NCBI RefSeq assembly: GCF_023264675.1
Contig: NZ_JAHFVG010000036.1
Span: 1-57,872 of the forward strand
Direction of reading: 5' to 3'
Length of the DNA stretch: 57,872 nucleotides
Origin: Rhodococcus sp. (in: high G+C Gram-positive bacteria)
Lineage (GTDB): Bacteria; Actinomycetota; Actinomycetes; Mycobacteriales; Mycobacteriaceae
This document shows positions 24,823 through 34,784 of the stretch, piece after piece; position 1 is the first letter of the stretch; each line of letters begins with the position of its first letter. The position numbers and the translations under genes were made by a program. The notes beneath the pieces are model-generated. The model did not search any database. It was not told the origin of the DNA and worked only from the letters and a program-made list of their open reading frames with translations.

Positions 24823-25715
24823 AAAAGCTTCTTCTACTGGCGCTTCCGGTGCTGGCCGTACTCGCGGGCTGCTCCGATGCAGGTTCGTCGGGCAAGCCGA
24901 CGATCGTGGTGACCACCAACATCCTGGGCGATATCACCGCGAACATCGTCGGCGATCAGGCCGACGTCCTGGTGCTGATGCCGCCGAACTCCGATCCGCA
25001 CTCTTTCGACATCTCGGCGTCGGAAGCCGCCCGCGTCCAATCGGCCGATCTGGTGATCTCGAACGGACTCGGACTGGAGGAAGGCGTCGCGAACACGATC
25101 GAGGCGGCGCGATCGGAGGGCATCGAGGTTGTCGAAGCGGGACCGGCCGCCGACCCGATCGAATACGTGAGCGGTCAGTCTGCCGGGGCGCAGGATCCAC
25201 ACATCTGGACCGATCCTGATCGGATACGGAACGTGGTCACGCTGATTCGAGATGCGGTGAACCGTAGCGTCGAGGGCGTTACCGTCGATGCGGCCGCCGC
25301 CGAATACGACGCGAAGCTCGCCGAACTGGACGAACGTATGAGAGAACGATTTTCGCTGATCCCGCCGGACAGCCGCAAGCTCGTCACCAATCATCATGTG
25401 TTCGGGTATCTGGCGGATCGGTACGCCTTCGAAGTGATCGGCGCCGTCATCCCCAGCGGCACCACGCTCGCCTCCCCGAGCGCCTCGGATCTGTCGGACC
25501 TCGCGACGTCGGTGACCGACGCCGGGGTGCGGACGATCTTCGTCGACTCCTCGCAGCCCGACACGCTCGCGCAGGTCATGGCAACCGAGGCCGGTGTCGC
25601 TATCGCTGTGGTGAAGCTGTTCACCGAATCGTTGGGCGACGAGGCGTCCGGGGCGGCGACGTATATCGACATGATGGATCGCAACAGTGAGGCAATTGCC
25701 GATGGGCTTCGATAG
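24819..25715 (+). CDS. aztC: Zinc ABC transporter substrate-binding protein AztC
   Basis: A 298-residue cluster A-I binding protein. GTG 24819 overlaps the aztD stop (GTGA). Lipobox LAVLAGCSDA. The four metal ligands expected for AztC are visible: His in NSDPHSFDI, His in QDPHIWTDP, His in TNHHVFGYL, and Asp (not His) in FVDSSQPDT. It lacks the long His-rich loop of ZnuA and relies on AztD for loading, which fits the adjacent aztD gene. Confidence 0.88.
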   Translation: MKKLLLLALPVLAVLAGCSDAGSSGKPTIVVTTNILGDITANIVGDQADVLVLMPPNSDPHSFDISASEAARVQSADLVISNGLGLEEGVANTIEAARSEGIEVVEAGPAADPIEYVSGQSAGAQDPHIWTDPDRIRNVVTLIRDAVNRSVEGVTVDAAAAEYDAKLAELDERMRERFSLIPPDSRKLVTNHHVFGYLADRYAFEVIGAVIPSGTTLASPSASDLSDLATSVTDAGVRTIFVDSSQPDTLAQVMATEAGVAIAVVKLFTESLGDEASGAATYIDMMDRNSEAIADGLR

Positions 25716-25759
25716 GTCGAAATCGTTTGTGAGACATGCACTTGTGCGCATTCTAGCCT

Positions 25760-25788
25760 TTGACATGCGTTTACGGTTGCCTGTACTT
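25760..25788 (+). promoter_or_regulatory. Candidate promoter of the second aztD-like gene
   Basis: TTGACA (25760-25765), a 17-18 nt spacer, then GTACTT/TACTTC (25783-25789) form a plausible sigma-70-type promoter 8 nt before ATG 25797. The start codon lies so close that the transcript may be leaderless. It has no Zur-like core. Confidence 0.45.
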
Positions 25789-25796
25789 CTTTGGTC

Positions 25797-27008
25797 ATGA
25801 AGACAACACATTCGAATCGAAGGCTCAGTGCGGCAGTGGCGGTCGGGGTCTCGGTTACCCTTCTGGCAGCGTGCTCATCGGATCCGGGCACCGAAGCAAC
25901 TCCCGCTCAGACCAATTCGGCTGCAACTCCGCGGCTTGCAGTCAGCTACGACGGCGGCGTCGTCATCTTGGATGCCGCAACGCTCGAGACCGTCGACGAG
26001 GTTACCGGAATCGACGGCTTCACCCGGTTGAACCCAGCGGGCGACGGTAGGCACGTGTTCGTCAGTGGCTCAGGAGCATTCACGGCTCTCGACGCCGGAA
26101 CCTGGACCGAGGGCTCCGAGTTCTACACCGGTGTCCCCGCGCTGACGGACGTGAAATTCGACGCGACCACGCCAGGTCACGTCGTGCGTCACGACGGCAA
26201 GACGGTGCTGTTCGACGACGGCACCGGCCTGGTGCAAACGTTCGAGTCGGCGGCGCTGCTGGACGGAACGAAGCCCGAGACGGTCGACTACGCGACCCCC
26301 GAAGCGCACCACGGTGTTGCTGTCGAACTATCGGACGGTTCGCTGCTGACGACGCTCGGCAACGAGGACGAGCGAACGGGCATCGTCGTCCTCGACAAGG
26401 ACCGCAAGGAGATCGTCCGCAACGAGCAATGCCCCGGCGTTCACGGTGAAGCCGTCGCCGCCGACGAAACCGTCGTGGTCGGCTGTGAAGACGGTCTGCT
26501 GATCTACCGCGACGGCGAGATCACCAAGGTGCAGAGCCCTGATGCCTACGGCCGAATCGGCAACCAGGCCGGCGACGAGGACTCCGCCGTGCTGCTCGGT
26601 GACTACAAGGTCGATCCCGACGCCGAACTCGAACGCCCCACGCGCGTTTCGCTCACCGACACCGTCTCGGGCGGCCTCACCCTCGTGGACCTCGGCACCA
26701 GTTACACGTTTCGTTCGCTCGGCCGCGGACCTGCAGGCGAGGCGATCGTGCTCGGTACGGACGGTGCACTGCACGTCATCGATGTGAACACCAAGGCCGT
26801 GACCAAGACGATCTCGGTCGTCGATGCGTGGGAGGAACCGGTCGAGTGGCAGGAGCCGCGCCCGGCGCTCTTCGTTCAGGACGGCACCGCGTTCGTCTCC
26901 GACCCGGCCAAGGATTCGGTCCATGCCGTGGATCTGGCGACCGGCGCGATCACGGCGACCGGCGTGCTCGATCACACTCCGAACGAGCTCACCGGCGTCA
27001 CCGGATAA
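25797..27008 (+). CDS. AztD-like lipoprotein paralogue without the His-rich loop
   Basis: A 403-residue beta-propeller lipoprotein (lipobox TLLAACSSD). The same architecture as AztD is visible, with EAHHGVAVELSDGSLLTTLG and GVHGEAVAADETVVVGCEDG, but the loop that is HGDHSHS in AztD is TPGHVVRHDG here. The zinc-storage site may therefore be lost or changed. It follows aztC by 80 nt, after its own promoter-like sequence. It could be a zinc chaperone variant or serve another metal. Confidence 0.75.
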   Translation: MKTTHSNRRLSAAVAVGVSVTLLAACSSDPGTEATPAQTNSAATPRLAVSYDGGVVILDAATLETVDEVTGIDGFTRLNPAGDGRHVFVSGSGAFTALDAGTWTEGSEFYTGVPALTDVKFDATTPGHVVRHDGKTVLFDDGTGLVQTFESAALLDGTKPETVDYATPEAHHGVAVELSDGSLLTTLGNEDERTGIVVLDKDRKEIVRNEQCPGVHGEAVAADETVVVGCEDGLLIYRDGEITKVQSPDAYGRIGNQAGDEDSAVLLGDYKVDPDAELERPTRVSLTDTVSGGLTLVDLGTSYTFRSLGRGPAGEAIVLGTDGALHVIDVNTKAVTKTISVVDAWEEPVEWQEPRPALFVQDGTAFVSDPAKDSVHAVDLATGAITATGVLDHTPNELTGVTG

Positions 27009-27182
27009 CCGCGTCTGCGGATCTGGCCCGGTCGGAGCGAACCCACGCTGCGACCGTGCCACCGTGCCCCTTCCCAACTCTGGATTATGTGTGTAACTTG
27101 GATTACCAGCAAGATCGCTTGTTTTTGCAGCATGGCCCCTCGACCAGGGTGATTGCCGCAGATCGAAAGAGGTGTGAAGCGC

Positions 27183-28190
27183 ATGGTTACAGTTACCCGC
27201 GGCAAGAGGGCGCGCCGCAAGATCGATACCCGACTGCCGGTCGAGACCTACCGCGAGATGCTCGACGTGCTGTCCGACGGCTCGGTGCGCCGCAACTTCG
27301 ATCCCTACCTGGACATCGACTGGGACAGTGAAGAGTTTCGGATGTTCCCCGAGGATCCGCGGTGGACGCTTCCCGAGTATCACCCGCTCGGCGGAACCGA
27401 CTGGTATCGAAATCTCCCCCTCGATCGCCAGATCGAGGTGGGGCACCACCTCTCGATCAACGCGGTCAAGACCGGCGCGGCGTTCGAGAGCATCCTGATC
27501 CGCGGAATGATGCAGTTCATCATGGCGATGCCCAACAATTCGCTCGAGTTCCGGTACTGCCTCCACGAGATCACCGAGGAGTGCAATCACATCCAGATGT
27601 TCCAGGAGTTGGTCAACCGATCCGGCGCCGACGTACCAGGAATGCGCAAGGACTTTCGGCTCGCGTCGCCGATGATGGGCATGCTTGGAGCGTCCCTACC
27701 GGTCATCTTCTTCGTCGGCATCCTTGCCGGCGAAGAGCCCATCGATCACTGGCAGAAGGAAGTGATCCGCCAGGGCAAAGATGTGCCGCCGGCGATGCTG
27801 CGGACGATGGAAATTCACATCGCCGAGGAGGCGCGGCACATCTCCTTCGCCCACCACTTCCTCCGGCAGCACTATCCCAACCTTGGGCGTGCCAACAAAT
27901 GGCTCGTCTCGGTCTCGACGCCGATCATCATGCGATGGTTGGCCGGTGTGATCATGGCTCCGTCGCGAAAGCTGGCCGCAGACTTGGGTATCCCGCGGGA
28001 GATCGTCAAGGAAGCGTACTGGGACGGGCCCACCGGCAGCGAACAGCTGGCGTCGTACTTCGGCGATGTGCGCATGCTCGCAACGGAACTGGGCATGATG
28101 AACCGCTCGTCGAAGTACCTGTGGAAGAAACTTCGAATCGACGGAGCGGTCTCCCGGTTCCGCGGCGAACCGGACCGATCGGTGGTTTAG
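27183..28190 (+). CDS. AurF-like diiron oxygenase
   Basis: A 335-residue helical protein with ATG 27183 after GAAAGAGG. Iron-ligand helices are seen as EITEECNHIQMFQE (near 135) and MEIHIAEEARHISFAHHF (near 213), which fit the EExxH-type diiron sites of p-aminobenzoate N-oxygenase (AurF) relatives. Members oxidise amines or hydroxylate small molecules. No biosynthetic cluster surrounds it, so the substrate is unknown. Confidence 0.8.
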   Translation: MVTVTRGKRARRKIDTRLPVETYREMLDVLSDGSVRRNFDPYLDIDWDSEEFRMFPEDPRWTLPEYHPLGGTDWYRNLPLDRQIEVGHHLSINAVKTGAAFESILIRGMMQFIMAMPNNSLEFRYCLHEITEECNHIQMFQELVNRSGADVPGMRKDFRLASPMMGMLGASLPVIFFVGILAGEEPIDHWQKEVIRQGKDVPPAMLRTMEIHIAEEARHISFAHHFLRQHYPNLGRANKWLVSVSTPIIMRWLAGVIMAPSRKLAADLGIPREIVKEAYWDGPTGSEQLASYFGDVRMLATELGMMNRSSKYLWKKLRIDGAVSRFRGEPDRSVV

Positions 28191-28264
28191 GACTCGCAGC
28201 AAGCCTGGCTTTGCGGTTCGGCTGGTCCCTGTCCCTGACCTGGCTCGTGACTACTCTGTACAAG

Positions 28265-29590
28265 ATGTCAGCAACACCCGATAGTCCCGAGCGATCGCGT
28301 GCCGTAGCGATGACGATCAAGGTCACGTTGGACGACGTGCAACCATTGGTGTGGCGGCAACTCGACATCCGATCCGACCTGACGTTGCCAGACTTGCATG
28401 CGCTGATCCAGGATGCGATGGGCTGGCAGGACCGACACATGCACATGTTCTTCACCGGCACCGATCCTTACGGTGAGGGGCGGCATTACGTGACACGCGA
28501 GGCTCTCGAAGACGACGATGACGGATCCGGGATCTTGGAAGACGGGGTACGTGCCGACGAAGTACTTGCCGCCGTCGACGACAGCGTTGGCTACGAGTAC
28601 GACTTCGGTGACGGCTGGGGCCACCGACTGACGCTGTTGGCGGTCGGAGGTGATCTTGCTGAAAATGTGTGCACCGGGGGCGAGCGAGCCTGTCCTCCGG
28701 AGGATTGCGGCGGACCGCACGGGTATGCAGAGTTGCTGAAAGTCGTTGCGGATCCTCGGCACTCCGAATACCAGCAATACCGTCAGTGGCTGGGGCCGTT
28801 CGATGCCGAGAAGTTCGAACCGGCCGAGGCGAACGACCGAATCGATTCGCGCAACCAGAGTGTGCAACTTGCTCGGAGGATCGAGGTGCAGTCTCCGAAG
28901 CTGAGTTCGCTTTTTACTCGGGTACCGCTGAAGTACCACCGTACTTTGGCGACTGTGCTCAGCTCGATCGAATTCGACGATGCGGAAGTCGATGAGACTG
29001 TCGCCGCCGTCGCAATGGAGAAGTTTTCCTGGTTTCTTGCTCGCGTCGGTACTGAGGGGCTCAAGTTGACCGCTGCCGGTTATCTGGCTCCGAAAGATGT
29101 TGTCGCAATGCGAGACGAATTGGAATGGGGTAACGAGTGGATCGCACGCTCGCCTCGTGAGGTAGATAATCAGCCAGTGCACTGGCTGCGATGGTCGGCC
29201 ACAGCACTCGGCCTTGTCAGAGTTCTTAAAGGCAAACTAGTGATGACCCGCGACGGTAAAAAACTCGTCGACGATCCGGTTGGTCTGTGGGAGCGAGCGG
29301 CGTCGCGGATGCCTCTGTCGAATCAAGAAGTCGAGTCCGAGGCCGGACTTCTGCTACTAGTTTCGGTCGCCGCTGGATCCACTCTGGTCGAGCGTAATTC
29401 GATGATGTCCGAGTCCCTCGAGTTGGTGGGTTGGGACGTCGGCGGACGCGACCCAAGCCTCGTTCAGTACATCGCCAGACCAACTGTGGACTTCTTGACG
29501 GTCATCGGCGCACTGACGTGGTCCATCGGAAGAGGAAACTCGGGGCCTGACTGGGGACGCACCTTTGCGGCCCACTGCCTCACCGGATGA
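28265..29590 (+). CDS. Plasmid pRiA4b ORF-3-like protein with large C-terminal region
   Basis: A 441-residue protein. Residues ~12-185 show the pRiA4b ORF-3 (IS1096 passenger-type) fold: MTIKVTLDDVQPLVWRQLDI, LHALIQDAMGWQDRHMHMFF, YEYDFGDGWGHRLTLL and CPPEDCGGPHGYAEL. The C-terminal ~250 residues (FTRVPLKYHRTLATVLSSIE and beyond) are uncharacterised to me. ATG 28265 is used; the frame stays open for 300 codons upstream because it is antisense-like to the oxygenase gene. The function is unknown. Confidence 0.75.
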   Translation: MSATPDSPERSRAVAMTIKVTLDDVQPLVWRQLDIRSDLTLPDLHALIQDAMGWQDRHMHMFFTGTDPYGEGRHYVTREALEDDDDGSGILEDGVRADEVLAAVDDSVGYEYDFGDGWGHRLTLLAVGGDLAENVCTGGERACPPEDCGGPHGYAELLKVVADPRHSEYQQYRQWLGPFDAEKFEPAEANDRIDSRNQSVQLARRIEVQSPKLSSLFTRVPLKYHRTLATVLSSIEFDDAEVDETVAAVAMEKFSWFLARVGTEGLKLTAAGYLAPKDVVAMRDELEWGNEWIARSPREVDNQPVHWLRWSATALGLVRVLKGKLVMTRDGKKLVDDPVGLWERAASRMPLSNQEVESEAGLLLLVSVAAGSTLVERNSMMSESLELVGWDVGGRDPSLVQYIARPTVDFLTVIGALTWSIGRGNSGPDWGRTFAAHCLTG

Positions 29591-29597
29591 CACCGGA

Positions 29598-30401
29598 TCA
29601 CGCCTTGTAATACACAACCTGATGGCTGGTGGCGAGGAGTTTCTCGTCGCTTCCCCAGAGTTCGGCGGACTGGTCGAAGTATCCCTTGTGGAATCGTCGA
29701 GCATTCGCGTGCGCGAGGACGTAGGAATCGGCCTGAGTCTTCAAATCCTCCGGCGTCGCGAAGTAGTGAATCGTAAGCGAAATGGTTCCGGCGGGAACGT
29801 ATTTGCCGAGCCGTTGGAACACGCGAGGGTAGAAGATGTCGGCCATCGACGTCAGCGATGTGAAGTCCAACGGGCGGGACGGCGTATCGCGCACCCACAG
29901 TGAAATGGTCGAATCCGAGGACTCTTCCTCGCTCAATTGGCCTGCAGCGAAACGCATCTCGTAGTTGCGTGCCCAGGCGATGAACTCGGGGAAACCTGAC
30001 GTGCCGAGTTCGGACGGCGCAGGCAGCGACGGGGGAGTGGCCTCGTCGTCGTCCCAGGTGTCCCGCCGGGTGCCGAACACCGCAGTGGCGGAGGTGGCCA
30101 CCTCACCGTTCTGGCTCAGTTCGAGATACCAGTGCTGATTGCTGCGGTTGGTTCGGACGGCGCGGGTGGAGATCTCGAACTCGCCCTCGGCCACCGGTCC
30201 CGCGAAGTTGATCGTCAAGGAGATGGGGTCACCGAGGCGGTCGGGGTGATCCTGGATCGCGCGGATGAATGTGGCGGCCGTGAGCCCACCGAACGGACCG
30301 ACCATGTTGTTGTATGCCGCCGACGTACGGCCGCGGAAGATGCCGTCGCCGGCATGCGTCAGGGCAACGGCGTCGTCGAACGGATGCGGTGTGCTGGTCA
30401 T
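29598..30401 (-). CDS. Acyl-CoA thioesterase, TesB-like double hotdog
   Basis: A 267-residue protein starting at ATG 30401. The N-terminal hotdog has GRTSAAYNNMVGPFGGLTAA. The C-terminal hotdog has PSRPLDFTSLTSMADIFYPR and PAGTISLTIHYFATPEDL. It would hydrolyse acyl-CoA thioesters in the cytoplasm. The gene is convergent with the pRiA4b-like gene (7 nt between stops). Upstream codons in this frame are antisense to the next gene. Confidence 0.8.
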   Translation of the reverse strand: MTSTPHPFDDAVALTHAGDGIFRGRTSAAYNNMVGPFGGLTAATFIRAIQDHPDRLGDPISLTINFAGPVAEGEFEISTRAVRTNRSNQHWYLELSQNGEVATSATAVFGTRRDTWDDDEATPPSLPAPSELGTSGFPEFIAWARNYEMRFAAGQLSEEESSDSTISLWVRDTPSRPLDFTSLTSMADIFYPRVFQRLGKYVPAGTISLTIHYFATPEDLKTQADSYVLAHANARRFHKGYFDQSAELWGSDEKLLATSHQVVYYKA

Positions 30402-30451
30402 TGCTCTCCCGGTTCTTGCATTTCTATGCCGAGCGTCATAGTAGCGTCCGG

Positions 30452-31819
30452 TCAGGGCAGCGGCACGAGCCGTGTCAGTTTCGACTCCGATTGCAGCAGG
30501 TAAGACCCGCCCTCCCCGTCGACGAAGGTGGTCGGTTGCGACCCGGGGGTGATGTTGTCGAACGGCGCCGACCACAGTTGGTGCCCGGACCGAATGTCGA
30601 GCGCGATCAAGTTGTCCTGCATCGCGGCGAGAACAATGCTCCCCTCGTGGCCGAAGATGGACCACGGCTCGTCCATGGTCCATCGCTCGTCACCGGTGCG
30701 AAGATCGATCCCGGCTCGGCTGTCGTCGCGCTGCAGAATCCCGATGTCGCCGATCACCGCGATCAGCGAACTGCGCTGGGACTCGTCGCTCCATTCGGTA
30801 GCGGGTTGCGTGTAGACGAGTGATTCGTCGCGCCACAGCTCGGTTCCAGAGACACGGTCGAATGCAGCGTCTCCCAGAACAACAGGGACAGACGCGTCCG
30901 TCGGGTCGTCGATGCTCGCGTAGCTCTCGGCCGTGATCGGTGTCGTGGCGACGACTCGGCCGTCCGTCGAAAATGCAGTCGTCGCTGTGGGCGCATACGG
31001 CGACGCACAGTCGTGTTCGACACCGATGGCAAGATTTCCAACGGTGCGGTGTGACGCAGTCATGCAGTCGTCGAGGGTGTCCGTCGCCCAGATCTCCGCG
31101 CCCGTCTCGGCGTCGAAGGTCGCGAATCCGCCGCCGAGATCGAAGTGCCCGGTCTTGGTTCCGACCTGGAGTCGGTCGGCGTACTGATCTTCCCAGCCCG
31201 CCGAGACATAGAGCGGCCGAGTCCAATCGGCATCGTGGTCGTCGAGGGTACCGCGGTGAATTCTGACGTCGGAGCCCTCGATGTCTCCGTCGGCGGTGTA
31301 GAGGTGATCGTTCGCGACGGTGGCAGCGACGATACCGGCCTCGGTGTCGTACTGGTGACTGTTGCCGGAGTCGACATCGAAGGTGACTATTCCGGGATCC
31401 TCGTCGTACGGGGTCTCGGTGCACACGAGTTGTCCATCGAGCGGCAGGCTCGCGCACGTCGCCAGCCCGGGCGCGGGAGCCGTCCACCGGACTTCGCCGG
31501 TGTCGGCGTCGATCCCGAGCATGACGGCATCGGAGTTGGGCCCGTCGCCATCCGGTGCTACCGCCAATGTCATCACCGTGCTGTCGATCTGGATGCTGCC
31601 GGCGCCCCACGGGTACTCCGAGCCGGTTCGTGGATCGGCGAACACTGCCCCGTCGATACCGCTGGCGGATGCATCCGTGACCCACGCGACCCCGGGCGCA
31701 TCCGGCGAAGCGTCGGTGATTCTTTTGATCGTCGTCGACCGGTCCTGCGTCACAACGAACGCAGCGGCCGTAACCGTGACAGCGGCAACGACTCCGGCAA
31801 TCAATAGACGACTACTCAT
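30452..31819 (-). CDS. Membrane-anchored PQQ-like beta-propeller protein
   Basis: A 455-residue protein with an N-terminal signal anchor (SRLLIAGVVAAVTVTAAAFVV). PQQ-type propeller repeats follow (IDADTGEVRWTAPAPG, FDAETGAEIWATDTL, DLRTGDERWTMDEPW, DIRSGHQLWSAPFDN). ATG 31819 overlaps the upstream stop (ATGA), so it is co-translated with the preceding exported protein. No catalytic residue is obvious. It may bind a partner at the cell surface. Confidence 0.75.
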   Translation of the reverse strand: MSSRLLIAGVVAAVTVTAAAFVVTQDRSTTIKRITDASPDAPGVAWVTDASASGIDGAVFADPRTGSEYPWGAGSIQIDSTVMTLAVAPDGDGPNSDAVMLGIDADTGEVRWTAPAPGLATCASLPLDGQLVCTETPYDEDPGIVTFDVDSGNSHQYDTEAGIVAATVANDHLYTADGDIEGSDVRIHRGTLDDHDADWTRPLYVSAGWEDQYADRLQVGTKTGHFDLGGGFATFDAETGAEIWATDTLDDCMTASHRTVGNLAIGVEHDCASPYAPTATTAFSTDGRVVATTPITAESYASIDDPTDASVPVVLGDAAFDRVSGTELWRDESLVYTQPATEWSDESQRSSLIAVIGDIGILQRDDSRAGIDLRTGDERWTMDEPWSIFGHEGSIVLAAMQDNLIALDIRSGHQLWSAPFDNITPGSQPTTFVDGEGGSYLLQSESKLTRLVPLP

Positions 31820-32976
31820 GCCACGTCCAATCCGGGCGTCCGGGCAATAGTCTCGAGTACCGCGGGATCCCAGGGATTTTCGGTCGTGACGGTGATACCG
31901 AGACCCGAGGGCGTCGGCACGGAAACGGTGGTGCCTGCGCTGTACCGACCGGGGTCCGTGTCGGGCGAATCGGTTACCGTGATCGTCAGTGTGCCTGCGG
32001 CACTGTCGACGACCTGGCAGAGACCGCCGCCCCACCGGCTCGTGTGGAGAGATCCCAGCGGCGGCGTCGGAACGAGATTGCCGGAATCGGCCTCTTGCAG
32101 AGCAGTATTCAAGCTTCGGAGGTCGCCGATGGTGATCGGGGCCGAGCTCTCGGACATCAGCGACGATCCACAGTCGGTGATGTTTCCCGGCGTTCCGGGC
32201 GCAGGAACGGGAGATGTTGCCAACGCTGGATCGGTGATCACGTCGGTCATCTCGTCCAGAGTCAGTGGGAGCGAGTCCTCGTCGGAACCTCCGGTCGAAT
32301 ATGCCGAGACTCTGGAATTGTCGGGCCGGTACGCACTGGCACTACGTTGATAGGTTCGTTCACCGTTGACCTCACGCCAGGTGGTCTGTGTGTCGACCAC
32401 GGTGCCGTCGGGTCGGGTCGCCCGCTCGTCGAGATCTCCCGCGACGCATGGCGGTATGCCGGCGTCGCTGTACCCGACCCCAATGCTGATATACCCGGAT
32501 CTGCCGTCCACGGAGAGTTCCGCGGAAGCGTTCGTCGAGTCGACGGTGATATCAGAACCGTCGTACACCGGTATCGGCTCGAAGAAGGGGATCCGCCCAT
32601 CGGGAAACTCACTGCCGGCTGGTAGGGCCGCGATCAAGGCTTCGGTCATCAGGTGTGCCTTGGGACCGTTGAACCACGGCGCAATCGGATTGTCGTACCT
32701 TTCGGGATCGCCACCGGTGATGAATGACGAATACTGCGCTTCGACCGGTTCGTCGACGGTGTCGCACCCCGGAATGGTGGTGGGGAATTCGACGTTGGGG
32801 GTGACCAGGACGTATTCCTGCTGTGGGGGGAGTGGCCGCTCCGCGGTGGTGGTGACTGGTTGAACGGTGAGCTCGGGTTCGTCGGGCGGGGTGGTGAGCC
32901 CGGCGACGACGATGCCCGTCGCGACGATCGAGGTGATGACAAGTGCCGTCATCGCGGTGCTGTGGCGCTCGTGCAT
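31816..32976 (-). CDS. Exported hypothetical protein coupled to the propeller protein
   Basis: A 386-residue protein with an N-terminal anchor (TALVITSIVATGIVVAGLTT) and a Pro/Thr-rich linker (TTAERPLPPQQEYV). The extracytoplasmic domain has four or more Cys (IPGCDTVDEP, GIPPCVAGDL, ITDCGSSL, GGGLCQVVD) and the FITGGDPERYDNPIAPWFNG segment. I do not recognise the family. It is probably disulfide-bonded and works with the PQQ-like protein encoded by the overlapping downstream gene. Confidence 0.65.
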   Translation of the reverse strand: MHERHSTAMTALVITSIVATGIVVAGLTTPPDEPELTVQPVTTTAERPLPPQQEYVLVTPNVEFPTTIPGCDTVDEPVEAQYSSFITGGDPERYDNPIAPWFNGPKAHLMTEALIAALPAGSEFPDGRIPFFEPIPVYDGSDITVDSTNASAELSVDGRSGYISIGVGYSDAGIPPCVAGDLDERATRPDGTVVDTQTTWREVNGERTYQRSASAYRPDNSRVSAYSTGGSDEDSLPLTLDEMTDVITDPALATSPVPAPGTPGNITDCGSSLMSESSAPITIGDLRSLNTALQEADSGNLVPTPPLGSLHTSRWGGGLCQVVDSAAGTLTITVTDSPDTDPGRYSAGTTVSVPTPSGLGITVTTENPWDPAVLETIARTPGLDVA

Positions 32977-33013
32977 GGAGTATTAATACCATTCGTTTTG
33001 TTAACGAGCGCAT

Positions 33014-33063
33014 CACCCGTGTGCGCGTAGTAGGGGCCGCGACCGACCACGCGCACACGGGTG
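33014..33063. promoter_or_regulatory. Perfect 15-bp inverted repeat upstream of the ABC-F gene
   Basis: CACCCGTGTGCGCGT (33014-33028) pairs perfectly with ACGCGCACACGGGTG (33049-33063), with a 20-nt loop. It lies 12 nt before a -10-like TATAGT (33075-33080), so it may be an operator overlapping the -35 region, or a bidirectional terminator between the divergent genes at 32976 and 33131. No T-run follows on either strand. Confidence 0.6.
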
Positions 33064-33130
33064 GCGCAGCCACCTATAGTGGGCAGGCGGTTCGACCAGG
33101 TGCCGCCGCTATTCCCAGGAGCTGTTTCAC

Positions 33131-34726
<1,596 letters not shown>

Positions 34727-34742
34727 GGCCGGAGTAACATGA

Positions 34743-34767
34743 CAATGTCTCCAAAATGGAGCCATTG
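34743..34767. promoter_or_regulatory. 25-bp inverted repeat upstream of the dehydrogenase gene
   Basis: CAATGtCTCCA-AAA-TGGAGcCATTG is symmetrical except for one position on each side and is centred near 34755. It lies 18 nt before ATG 34785, a classic place for a repressor such as a TetR protein. No regulator gene is directly adjacent; the tandem TetR gene at 36414 is 1.6 kb away. Confidence 0.6.
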
Positions 34768-34784
34768 CCAAGAAAGTAGCCTTC

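Noticed and set aside
26328..27590. Minus-strand 420-codon frame over the second aztD-like gene
   Set aside because: Composition of an antisense shadow of a strong plus-strand lipoprotein gene.
27362..28264. Upstream extension of the pRiA4b-like frame
   Set aside because: It covers the AurF-like gene in another frame. ATG 28265 begins the recognisable domain.
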